Positions 55,437 through 63,324 of a stretch of DNA of 64,000 bases are shown piece by piece. The position numbers and the translations under genes were made by a program. Origin of the DNA: Pontibacillus yanchengensis (GTDB taxonomy: Bacteria; Bacillota; Bacilli; Bacillales; BH030062); the NCBI RefSeq assembly GCF_009856295.1, contig NZ_WMEU01000003.1:496001-560000 (forward strand), in the 5' to 3' direction. The notes under the pieces were generated by a model that did not search any database, had not been told where the DNA came from, and saw only the letters and a program-made list of their open reading frames with translations. The first letter of the stretch is position 1. Every line of letters begins with the position of its first letter.

Positions 55437-55700
55437 GATGAGCCGACTTTTCTGGTTCATGAACCAACTTTATGAACCAATTTTCCCCTAGAGTCCAGAG
55501 GGATGAGCCAACCGAACCAACTTTTTCGAATAAGTTATTTCGTTTTTATATAGACTGCATGTAGATATATGAGGTTCCATTATATATTCCCAGTAGGTTT
55601 GACCTTAACTCGGTTCACTCGGCTCATGTGTTGGGGCTGTAAGTCTGAACTTGTTTATAACTCGGTTCACAGGTTGGTTCATAGTACAAAGTCGGTTCAT
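55437..55700. other. Iteron-type replication origin of the integrated element
   Basis: Left cluster: ATGAGCCGACTTT (55438), ATGAACCAACTTT (55459), ATGAACCAATTTT (55472), ATGAGCCAACC (55503) and CCGAACCAACTTT (55512), all in one orientation. Right cluster, opposite orientation: AACTCGGTTCAC (55607), CTCGGCTCATG (55618), AACTCGGTTCAC (55659), AGGTTGGTTCAT (55671) and AAAGTCGGTTCAT (55688). Between them is an AT-rich stretch of about 80 bases (55527-55606). Two iteron clusters flanking an AT-rich unwinding region beside an SF3 helicase gene is the design of SaPI/PICI origins. Confidence 0.75.
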
Positions 55701-55868
55701 GTTCTCTAATTAACTTTTCAAAATAAAAATCTTTATAAAAAATGAAGAAGAAAAGAAGGGGGACGTATGTTCGTGTGTAGGGGTCTGCCTGTAATAAAAT
55801 CACAAAGACAGAGCGTGCTATGGACTAGCACTACCCCATATGAGAATAGTATAAAGGAGATGATACAT

Positions 55869-56010
55869 ATGGGAGTTAATTTCAAAGAACAAACTGGATT
55901 TATATATAGTCCATGGTAAAGGAAATGGTGTTTGACCGTCTGGAACAACTAGTTTACAGCCAAGAGCAAATTAAAGAAGCATTCGGGATTTACATGGACC
56001 ACATGAGAGA
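55869..56010 (+). pseudogene. Remnant of a small island gene, frameshifted and truncated
   Basis: AAAGGAGATGATACAT and ATG 55869 start MGVNFKEQTGFIYSPW, then a stop. A second frame from 55913 continues KEMVFDRLEQLVYSQEQIKEAFGIYMDH and then runs into DNA that codes on the other strand. The upstream leader has a hairpin-like repeat at 55732, as for the other island genes. This looks like the 5' end of a gene joined to foreign DNA near 56005. Confidence 0.5.
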
Positions 56011-56205
56011 GTTTTCGATTTTGAATATCACACTTTCCAATTGTTTATCGTGCTCTTTTAGTGCATTAGTCACTCTATTCATTTTAAATGCCCCCCAAAG
56101 ACTACTGGCAATAGGAATATTCCCCATTACGGTATCCACTCCTGCATCTAATGCACTATCTTCTGTTACTTGTAACATATCTTTTATATACTGTGTCGGC
56201 TCCAT
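55990..56205 (-). pseudogene. Truncated paralogue of the 56220-56882 protein
   Basis: 71 residues: EPTQYIKDMLQVTEDSALDAGVDTVMGNIPIASSLWGAFKMNRVTNALKEHDKQ resembles the first 65 residues of its neighbour, with the same order of acidic start, EDxxxxAxVD, a Pro-containing hydrophobic turn and a basic coiled helix. The remaining 150 residues are missing. GAGGTGAT precedes the ATG. Either a fragment left by recombination at about 56000 or a short immunity-like form. Confidence 0.55.
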
Positions 56206-56219
56206 ATCATCACCTCTAA

Positions 56220-56882
56220 TTAATCATCTTCGCTAAGAAAGAAGTCGAAAAATCTCACTCCAAACCGTGTTAATTCACCCGCTTGTAAAGACTGAAGTTC
56301 ACGATGCTCTGGTTCAGTTGTTAATGTTAATCTAGCAAACTTATTTAACTGATAGAAATTAATATCGTACAATTCGTCTCTCCGTTCTCGTTCGTCGTCT
56401 GATTCTTCGTACCTTCTAAATCTGTAATCTGGGACCTTAAACGTTGCAGGATCTCCTGTATATTGATGCTCATATTTTTTAAATAAATAAACTAAATCAG
56501 AGAATCTCATCTGTTCTAAGATATCGTAATAGTGATAAATCCGCTCCAACTCTTCAATGTCCTGATCTACCACATGCTGGAACCCGTCAATGATAACCTT
56601 TGCTTTTTCATCCTCTTCATCCTCAATCAAATGCCTCACTATAAGAGGAAACACTTCCTGCTTGTAAAAGACTGCATTTTCTTTTTGCTCTATTTTGTTC
56701 TTAATTTCTTGAACTTGTTTATAATTTTCTTTAATTCTTAGTTCAAACTTCCTCATTTTAACCTTTCTATACAAATTACCAACAACAGGGATTGCTACAA
56801 ATCCTACGTCAACAGCAGTTTCCATCACCGTATCTTCACCGATTCCGAACAGTTCTTTCACCAGATTATTTACATCCTGCAT
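56220..56882 (-). CDS. Hypothetical 220-residue island protein with hydrophobic N-terminal segment and helical body
   Basis: Residues 1-20 acidic, 22-38 hydrophobic with a Pro-Val-Val-Gly turn (VDVGFVAIPVVGNLY), 40-70 a charged coiled-coil-like helix (KMRKFELRIKENYKQVQEIKNKIEQKE), then a mostly helical, Tyr- and Glu-rich body ending FFDFFLSEDD. The short hydrophobic segment could insert in membrane on activation. No named family recognised. Preceded by GGGG before the ATG; 14 bases upstream of the truncated paralogue. Its place inside a defence-rich island makes a phage-exclusion role possible, but this is inference. Confidence 0.6.
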   Translation of the reverse strand: MQDVNNLVKELFGIGEDTVMETAVDVGFVAIPVVGNLYRKVKMRKFELRIKENYKQVQEIKNKIEQKENAVFYKQEVFPLIVRHLIEDEEDEKAKVIIDGFQHVVDQDIEELERIYHYYDILEQMRFSDLVYLFKKYEHQYTGDPATFKVPDYRFRRYEESDDERERRDELYDINFYQLNKFARLTLTTEPEHRELQSLQAGELTRFGVRFFDFFLSEDD

Positions 56883-56978
56883 GATATCCCCCTCTACACG
56901 CTGCTTTCCGAATAAATACGCGCTATAATATAAATATTAACAAAATTTTCAATAATAAAAAATAACGAGGTGGTTTAA

Positions 56979-57431
56979 ATGTACGGGGTAAATAGTCAAC
57001 GTAAATACTGGGCATTTACTATGTATTTCATGATTTTCGTGATGGCATTGTCTTTTCTAATCGTTTATCCTATCAACTTCTTTATTTTAAAGTGGGACAC
57101 AGGTGTCTTTGCTTTCGGCTATGCAATGTCATTCGTCTTAGGAGTTACTCTATTCAATAATTTATATATGTTCCTTCGTCCACAGTTGGGAGAGAGCGAA
57201 AAGAAATGGTTGAACAGTTTACACGAGGCTATGGTTCTAACTTCATTTGTTGGTGTATGTGTCTTTTATGCTTATATTATGTATATTACTAATAATCTGC
57301 AAACTGGTAGTTGGTTCGGTATCTTTTTAGGCACAGGTGGGTTCTCCTTCTACTTGGCAGCAGATGAAATAGACAAGAGGTACATTCAAAAAATAGAGGA
57401 AAATGGTAAAAAGACATATTTCACTTATTAA
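56979..57431 (+). CDS. Hypothetical four-helix membrane protein
   Basis: 150 residues with four hydrophobic helices (about 11-33, 44-65, 84-106, 111-128), basic N-terminus and a charged C-terminal tail DEIDKRYIQKIEENGKKTYF in the cytoplasm. AACGAGGTGG precedes the ATG. No family recognised. Divergent from the 220-residue protein and about 440 bases before the McrB-like gene. Confidence 0.6.
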   Translation: MYGVNSQRKYWAFTMYFMIFVMALSFLIVYPINFFILKWDTGVFAFGYAMSFVLGVTLFNNLYMFLRPQLGESEKKWLNSLHEAMVLTSFVGVCVFYAYIMYITNNLQTGSWFGIFLGTGGFSFYLAADEIDKRYIQKIEENGKKTYFTY

Positions 57432-57628
57432 AATTACAGGGATCGCAGGGGATTAATATAAAAAGAAAGGTATTATATATTAGTTTGTGTTTTAACGTTT
57501 TTAACTCATTTTTAGGTTATTTAACACATAATGAGTAGGTTGGAATTAAGGTCATATTACAATCCGTTAAATTGTGGTGATATGCGTTGATTGTTACTTT
57601 TTATTTAAAAAAGGATACTCTTATTCCA

Positions 57629-57661
57629 AAGCAGGGCGACAGTAGTCGCTCTGTTTTTTAA
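57629..57661 (+). terminator. Terminator in the gap before the defence cassette
   Basis: AGGGCGAC-agta-GTCGCTCT followed by six T. Confidence 0.75.
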
Positions 57662-57727
57662 TATGTATAAGAATCAATAAAGTATTTTGCGAGGGTGTAT
57701 ACGAAATCATTTGAATACTTGAAGCAT

Positions 57728-57760
57728 AAAGAAGAGTAGGTAATGCATGCTCTTCTTTAT
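57728..57760. terminator. Second terminator-like hairpin before the defence cassette
   Basis: AAAGAAGAG...CTCTTCTTT with a 13-base loop; together with the hairpin at 57629 it insulates the cassette. The rest of the 57432-57874 gap is AT-rich with nothing else named. Confidence 0.6.
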
Positions 57761-57791
57761 TTGATCTAATGTAAATATATGGAGTTCGCTA

Positions 57792-57800
57792 TGTTATAAT
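57792..57800 (+). promoter_or_regulatory. Extended -10 promoter of the McrB-like gene
   Basis: TGTTATAAT is a perfect TGn-TATAAT box; no clear -35. It leaves a leader of about 68 bases. Confidence 0.6.
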
Positions 57801-57874
57801 TCACCTACCTCCTATTTTGCACGTGGGAAATTTGCTAGAATTGGTAATATGAGAGATTTTTAGGAGGGACAACT

Positions 57875-59602
57875 ATGTTAGAAGAAGAGAACCAAGTATC
57901 TATGTTTGACGATGAAGATAACTTAGAAGAACAAGATAGTGAGATGAGTGTATTTTTTGAAGAGGATGAGGGCCCTTCTAATGAGGATGAGGCAGAATTC
58001 GGTGATGATGAATTGTTTTCTGAACATGAGTTACAGAACGTAATAATGTATAGTATTAAAACCGGGGATCCTGATACAGTGGAGAATATTTTGGATCAAA
58101 ACAATCCTGTTGAGATAGTACAGTTAAACAGGTTTAAAGATGAACTTGAAGAAGATACATTGGTTTTCATTGTGTTAGGTGGAGATAAATCTAAGTCACA
58201 CGTGACTTGGGAAACAGGACTTATAGGTATTGGACATATAGAAGATGGACCATACGATATCGGGTACAGTGGGAATAACTTCAAAGTATCTATAAATATT
58301 GACCTACTTCTTGATGATAATATTAAAAAGGATGACCTTGTTCCATATAAAGATACATACAATATTCCCGGAATATCACCCATGACTAAAGGAGAACCTA
58401 ATCAGGCTTTAAGTAAAATTTCTGGTAAGCAACTATTGGGGTTAGTCCGTGCTATTTTAGATTATTATCCGGATTCAGAGGAAGAACTAGAGGATATTTT
58501 CGGTGCCCGTTTCATGTTTAATGTTAAGGAAAGAATGACATATTTAGTTGAACAAACTAGAAATTTTGAAGAACAGCAAGAGGAGAAAGGTAATGAAGTA
58601 ACAACATCTAATGTAGGTATATATAGTCCAAATGTAGATAATATAAAGGGCTCACTACTAATGGATAAAGCCCCAATAGAATATTTGAAAAATTATATTA
58701 ATATCCACAAAGACATAATTCTTACAGGCCCTCCGGGAACTGGGAAAACAACAATCGCAGAAAGAGCGGCTAGCGAAGGTGAAAATACAGGCTATATTGG
58801 TGGGTATATCCTAAGCACAGCAACTGATGATTGGAGTGCATTTGATACGATTGGTGGTTATATGCCTGACCCCAACCAGTCTGGTAGCCTTATCTTTCAA
58901 GAGGGATTAGTTTTGAAAAGCATTCGGCAAAATAAATGGTTGATTATTGATGAACTGAATAGAGCAGATATTGATAAAGCATTTGGGCAAATGTTTACAC
59001 TTCTTTCTGGAAAGGAAATTGAATTACCGTTCAAATTAAATGGCCAACCTGTAAGGCTTAAAAAACATAGTGGGTTAACTTCTTACTTTGATTCAACCTA
59101 CAGTACATATTACATTGGCCAAAATTGGCGCATTATTGCAACAATGAATACTTTTGATAAAAATAGTTTGTTCTCTTTCTCATATGCATTTATGCGTAGG
59201 TTTGGATTTATTGAGATACCAGTTCCATCTAAAGCAAACTATACTGCATTAATTAACTCAAGCAATTTACTAAATGAAGATAACAAAGAGTTTGTACTTA
59301 ATGTTATAGAGAAATCTCCAAAACCACTAGGACCGGCCCTTATTATTGAATTAATGGATTATATTGAATTAACAAATAATACAAGCAGAATTGAAGCAGT
59401 ATGTGGTACTATCATTCCTCAATATGAAGGGTTAGATTACAAAGATATATTCAATTTATATGAAGGACTTTTCGGTTCTTTAAGTGAGGAAGAAAGAAAA
59501 GAATTTAAGAGGTTTGTATCTGACTTTTTTGAGGTGCCTTTAAAAGGTTTTGAGAAAATTGAAAATAGGTTATCAAGTGAAGATGATGAAGATGAAGAAT
59601 AG
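57875..59602 (+). CDS. McrB-like AAA+ protein with EVE/PUA-like N-terminal domain
   Basis: 575 residues. Residues 1-50 are very acidic. About 70-190 form a domain with DTLVFIVLGGDKSKSHVTW, GLIGIGHI and YDIGYSGNNFKVSI, resembling EVE/PUA-like modified-base readers. The AAA+ motor follows: Walker A TGPPGTGKTT (about 285-294), Walker B WLIIDELNRADIDKAFGQM (about 355), and the McrB-type sensor IATMNTFDK (about 421) with SYAFMRRFGF. McrB assembles as a ring and drives its McrC nuclease partner on DNA carrying modified bases. TAGGAGGG precedes the ATG. First gene of the cassette; the McrC-like gene starts 44 bases later. Confidence 0.85.
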   Translation: MLEEENQVSMFDDEDNLEEQDSEMSVFFEEDEGPSNEDEAEFGDDELFSEHELQNVIMYSIKTGDPDTVENILDQNNPVEIVQLNRFKDELEEDTLVFIVLGGDKSKSHVTWETGLIGIGHIEDGPYDIGYSGNNFKVSINIDLLLDDNIKKDDLVPYKDTYNIPGISPMTKGEPNQALSKISGKQLLGLVRAILDYYPDSEEELEDIFGARFMFNVKERMTYLVEQTRNFEEQQEEKGNEVTTSNVGIYSPNVDNIKGSLLMDKAPIEYLKNYINIHKDIILTGPPGTGKTTIAERAASEGENTGYIGGYILSTATDDWSAFDTIGGYMPDPNQSGSLIFQEGLVLKSIRQNKWLIIDELNRADIDKAFGQMFTLLSGKEIELPFKLNGQPVRLKKHSGLTSYFDSTYSTYYIGQNWRIIATMNTFDKNSLFSFSYAFMRRFGFIEIPVPSKANYTALINSSNLLNEDNKEFVLNVIEKSPKPLGPALIIELMDYIELTNNTSRIEAVCGTIIPQYEGLDYKDIFNLYEGLFGSLSEEERKEFKRFVSDFFEVPLKGFEKIENRLSSEDDEDEE

Positions 59603-59646
59603 GTTAATGTATAACCTCAGCATTCAATGTATAGTAGGTGGTAATT

Positions 59647-60933
59647 ATGCTACCAAACAATAATGACTGCTGGACAACTAAAGATTATGAAGAAATCTTA
59701 GAGAAATCTAATAAACATCTATGGAGATTTATTCAAAAGAATTCTTCCTTGTTTTCTGTCGAAGATGCTTTTTTAAATTTAACTAAACTAAGCAAAACAG
59801 ACTTACAATTGCTTAGTAAAATTCATTTCATCCTTTCAGAAGAAGTCAAAATGTTTGTTGATGAGGTTGCTCCGTCTTTACTGAAAAAGTTATCTAAGAC
59901 ATCCTTAAAAGAGAATGAAGTTCTAAGAGGACACGTAAAAGGTAAGATAAATTGGACTAGAACCATTAAAGAAAGATACTCTACCGGAGGAGATCCTTCA
60001 ATATTCGTTTGCAGCCGAAGATCAGCAGTGTTTGATTTGCCTGAAAATAGAGTTCTACTTTATCTATTAAAGCAGATATATCATATATGTAGTGAAATTA
60101 CTAACTATGAACATACTGAAATAGAAGGTTTTAATGTTCCTGAATCTGATAAGTGGGATTTGACTGTCAAAAACATAGGTATAAAAACAAAAAAACTTTT
60201 GAGAAACCCGCATGTACAAAAGATTAGTGACATGCACTATTTGACAAATAAAACGTTGATTAGTGCAGAAAAAACTAGAGGGCATATGTACAATAAACTT
60301 GCAGATGTAGGCCGAAGGTTTAATGAAATGACAAACAATCCTTTAACCTACCTGAATAATATATTAAGGGGGAATGCTCTTAGGCCTTTATCAAAAGATA
60401 CATTATTTGAGATTGCGGTTTTATTTAACATTTCCGATTTTCTTTCTTCAACTGGATGGACTGAGAAAAAGGCTACATTAATTGGCTCAAAGTCCAATAT
60501 TATTAGTCACTATATGTTAGATGATTTGGAGTTAAAAGTATATTATCAAGGTTTACCAAAGTCATTTACAAAGAATAGTAAATATGGTCCTTTAATGGCT
60601 GATTACGGCCTTAGTTCAAAATACCGTCGTCCTGATATTATTCTTGAATTAACGAAAGGTAGTAAAAAAACGTACTTGATTATTGAAGTTAAGCGTTCTG
60701 ATAAAAGGGACTATTTATCAGATGGAGCATACAAATTATTTGGATATATAAAGGATTTTGAAAACGTTAAAGAAGAGGATATAGATATTAGAGGAGTTTT
60801 GGTCGGTTGGTCTAACATCAAGGACAAAAGCACTTTTAATTCCGATAGTGAAGTGTACATTTCCTCATGGAATAATATGAGTGAAGTACTTAAGTGTTTA
60901 ATACCGGGTGAATTTGAAGACTCTGTTGAATAA
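59647..60933 (+). CDS. McrC-like protein: DUF2357 plus PD-(D/E)XK nuclease
   Basis: 428 residues from ATG 59647 with AGTAGGTGG upstream. The N-terminal half matches DUF2357-type McrC proteins (NRVLLYLLKQIYHI, preceded by VCSRRSAVFDLPE). The C-terminal half has the nuclease core RRPDIILELTKGSKKTYLII then EVKRSDKRDYLSDG (D at about 331, E-x-K at about 350), followed by AYKLFGYIKDF. Expected to cleave DNA when stimulated by the McrB-like ring. Together they form a type IV-like modification-dependent restriction pair. Confidence 0.85.
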   Translation: MLPNNNDCWTTKDYEEILEKSNKHLWRFIQKNSSLFSVEDAFLNLTKLSKTDLQLLSKIHFILSEEVKMFVDEVAPSLLKKLSKTSLKENEVLRGHVKGKINWTRTIKERYSTGGDPSIFVCSRRSAVFDLPENRVLLYLLKQIYHICSEITNYEHTEIEGFNVPESDKWDLTVKNIGIKTKKLLRNPHVQKISDMHYLTNKTLISAEKTRGHMYNKLADVGRRFNEMTNNPLTYLNNILRGNALRPLSKDTLFEIAVLFNISDFLSSTGWTEKKATLIGSKSNIISHYMLDDLELKVYYQGLPKSFTKNSKYGPLMADYGLSSKYRRPDIILELTKGSKKTYLIIEVKRSDKRDYLSDGAYKLFGYIKDFENVKEEDIDIRGVLVGWSNIKDKSTFNSDSEVYISSWNNMSEVLKCLIPGEFEDSVE

Positions 60934-61085
60934 TAAGGTGGATTTTGGGATTAGTTTTAATTTTATGGTTATTCAAACTTAATGTAATTGGACTTTCATT
61001 AAATTCTCATACAGTGGTTAAAATGGTACATGAGAGCATTGTTTGTTAATGTTGTTATAACAAATGAACAAAAAGGGTGATTTTA

Positions 61086-62273
61086 GTGAAGAATTCGTTC
61101 GATGACAATTCTTTGTATTTGGAAATAGAGAATTTTGAAGATGGCAATGATGAGAATAAGGAAAGGGATGTTCTAAACCCAACATATTATTCAAACAACG
61201 AATTAACTGAAATATACCCCGAAGCAAACATTAAGGTTGAAAGAGAGCAATATCCTATCTTTCAACTTAAAAGAAAGTATGACAAACAAAGTATTATTCT
61301 AGACCCAGACTTTCAAAGAGCAAAAGTTTGGAAATCTAATCAACAATCTGAGTTAATTGAGTCTGTTTTAATGGGGATGCCTCTTCCTACATTTTATTTA
61401 AATGAGTCAAAAGATGGCAATCTAATAGTTGTAGATGGACGACAAAGGCTAACAACTTTTTTCTCATACTTAAATGATGAATTTAAATTAGGTAATCTAA
61501 GAATACTGAGTTATTTAAATGGAAGTAAGTTCAGTGATTTGGATCAAAAGTTACAAGCCAATTTAGAGGATTTTCAATTAATTACTCAGGTAATAAAGCC
61601 ACCTACTCCTGACAGGATAAAATTCGACATTTTCGATAGGGTAAATAGGGGAGGGACACCTTTAAATAACCAAGAAATGCGAAATGCTCTTTATCAAGGA
61701 AAAGCATCGAAACTGTTAAATATTATTTCAAAATCGCAAATTTTTAAGAAGGTTACTACTAACTCCATAAATTCAGTAAGGATGAAGGACAAGTATTTAA
61801 TATTAAGAACAATAGCATTTTACTTATGGAGAAAAAATATGTTGTTAGATCCAAATGGTTATAAAATAAATTATAAAAATGATTTAGATGAGTTTCTCGG
61901 TAATACAATGGAATTCTTAAATTCTTTAAGTGATGAAAGTATAGAACAATTAGAGAATTTGTTTTATAAAGCCTTAGAAAACAATTATGAAATATTTGGA
62001 CAAGATGCATATAGAAGACCCTCAGATGGTGGTAAGAAAAAGCCGATTAATATGATACTGTTTGAATCATTCAATTACTTATTTACCCATTTTGATACTT
62101 CGACTTGTAGAGAAAATAAAGCAGTTATTAAAGAAATATGTGAATTTTTATTAAAAGATGAAGAGTTAAATAGGCTACTTACTAGTGATAGAGGTCGGGG
62201 AATTGTGATTCCAGATATTTTTGATATCTTTGATAATATAACAAAGGAGATTTTATATGCTGTCCAAGATTGA
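61086..62273 (+). CDS. DUF262 domain protein (ParB/Srx-like, GmrSD-type)
   Basis: 395 residues from GTG 61086 with AAAGGGTGA upstream. The DUF262 signatures are LDPDFQRAKVW (about 73-83), LPTFYLNE, and the conserved VVDGRQRLTTFFSYL (about 115-129); later FDRVNRGGTPLNNQEMRNALY is the usual second block. The DGxQR site in relatives such as GmrS/BrxU binds and hydrolyses NTP or nicks DNA. An N-terminal 40 acidic residues precede the domain. The stop overlaps the next gene by 17 bases. A 150-base gap separates it from the McrC-like gene, so it may start its own unit. Confidence 0.88.
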   Translation: MKNSFDDNSLYLEIENFEDGNDENKERDVLNPTYYSNNELTEIYPEANIKVEREQYPIFQLKRKYDKQSIILDPDFQRAKVWKSNQQSELIESVLMGMPLPTFYLNESKDGNLIVVDGRQRLTTFFSYLNDEFKLGNLRILSYLNGSKFSDLDQKLQANLEDFQLITQVIKPPTPDRIKFDIFDRVNRGGTPLNNQEMRNALYQGKASKLLNIISKSQIFKKVTTNSINSVRMKDKYLILRTIAFYLWRKNMLLDPNGYKINYKNDLDEFLGNTMEFLNSLSDESIEQLENLFYKALENNYEIFGQDAYRRPSDGGKKKPINMILFESFNYLFTHFDTSTCRENKAVIKEICEFLLKDEELNRLLTSDRGRGIVIPDIFDIFDNITKEILYAVQD

Positions 62274-63324
62274 AATAAATAACTTAAAGTGCTTTGCATC
62301 TAGTGAAATTGACTTAAGTAACTTTAACTTACTAGTAGGAATGAATTCAGCAGGAAAATCAACTTTAATTCAATCAATATTATTGGCAATTCAGAATGTA
62401 ACAAATGAAGGAAGGAATCCTTTAAATGGACATTTAATATCACTAGGTGAATTTAGTGAAGTTCGAAACTTTGTAAGAAATGCAAAGAATTTTTCGATCA
62501 GTATTGAAAGTACGGATAATGAAAGATTGGATCTGTTTTTTGAAGAAGATTATAATGGATTAAATCTAAACTTAGACAAAGAAAACGCTGAAGCATTGTA
62601 CAATTTTTTTGATGAAAAGAACAAGCGTATTAGATATTTATCATCTAAGAGGATAGGCTCACAAGATTTATACTCTAAGAATTACGAAAATCAAAATGAT
62701 ATAGGTGTATTTGGCGAATATGCAATTGATTATTTTGATAATAATAAGTCTGTTCCAATTGAAGACGAATTTATAACTGATAAAAATATAGGGAGTACCC
62801 TCGAACAGCAACTTAACTATTGGCTTAAGTATATAATTAACGGAGAATTATCTACACAAGATATTGAGGGTACAGATCTTGTAAGAGCAAAGTTTTCTTA
62901 TGTGAATAATAGAGCAGTTAGACCTAAAAACATTGGATCGGGACTAAGTTACGTAATCTCCATAATCATTAGTACTCTCTCTTCCAAAAAAGGTGATTTA
63001 AATATTATTGAGAATCCAGAAATCCACCTACATCCAAGGGCTCAATCTAGATTAACCGAGTTTTTGACTTTTATAGCAGATAAAGGTGTTCAATTTATCA
63101 TAGAGACACATAGTGATCATGTTTTCAATGGTATGAGAAAAGCAATAAATAAACATGTGATATCTGATAATAATGTGAGTACGCATTTCTTCGAAATAAA
63201 TGAGGAAACATTATGTTCAAGTCCTGTAGAAATAGTATTTGATAGGCATGGGAAAGTTAAGAATCATCAAATAGGTCTCTTCGATCAATTTGATGATGAT
63301 CTTGATGAATTATTAGGGTTGTGA
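62257..63324 (+). CDS. AAA ATPase, DUF3696 / OLD-like without nuclease
   Basis: 355 residues with AAAGGAG upstream. ABC-type ATPase: Walker A LVGMNSAGKSTLIQ (27-40), signature-like GSGLSYVISII (about 229), Walker B LNIIENPEIHLHPRAQSRL (about 248-266), and QFIIETHSDHVFNGMRKAI (about 277-295), ending in the short DUF3696 tail SPVEIVFDRHGKVKN. No TOPRIM nuclease follows, unlike OLD/GajA. It probably powers or gates the partners encoded on either side; overlaps both (17 and 4 bases). Confidence 0.88.
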   Translation: MLSKIEINNLKCFASSEIDLSNFNLLVGMNSAGKSTLIQSILLAIQNVTNEGRNPLNGHLISLGEFSEVRNFVRNAKNFSISIESTDNERLDLFFEEDYNGLNLNLDKENAEALYNFFDEKNKRIRYLSSKRIGSQDLYSKNYENQNDIGVFGEYAIDYFDNNKSVPIEDEFITDKNIGSTLEQQLNYWLKYIINGELSTQDIEGTDLVRAKFSYVNNRAVRPKNIGSGLSYVISIIISTLSSKKGDLNIIENPEIHLHPRAQSRLTEFLTFIADKGVQFIIETHSDHVFNGMRKAINKHVISDNNVSTHFFEINEETLCSSPVEIVFDRHGKVKNHQIGLFDQFDDDLDELLGL

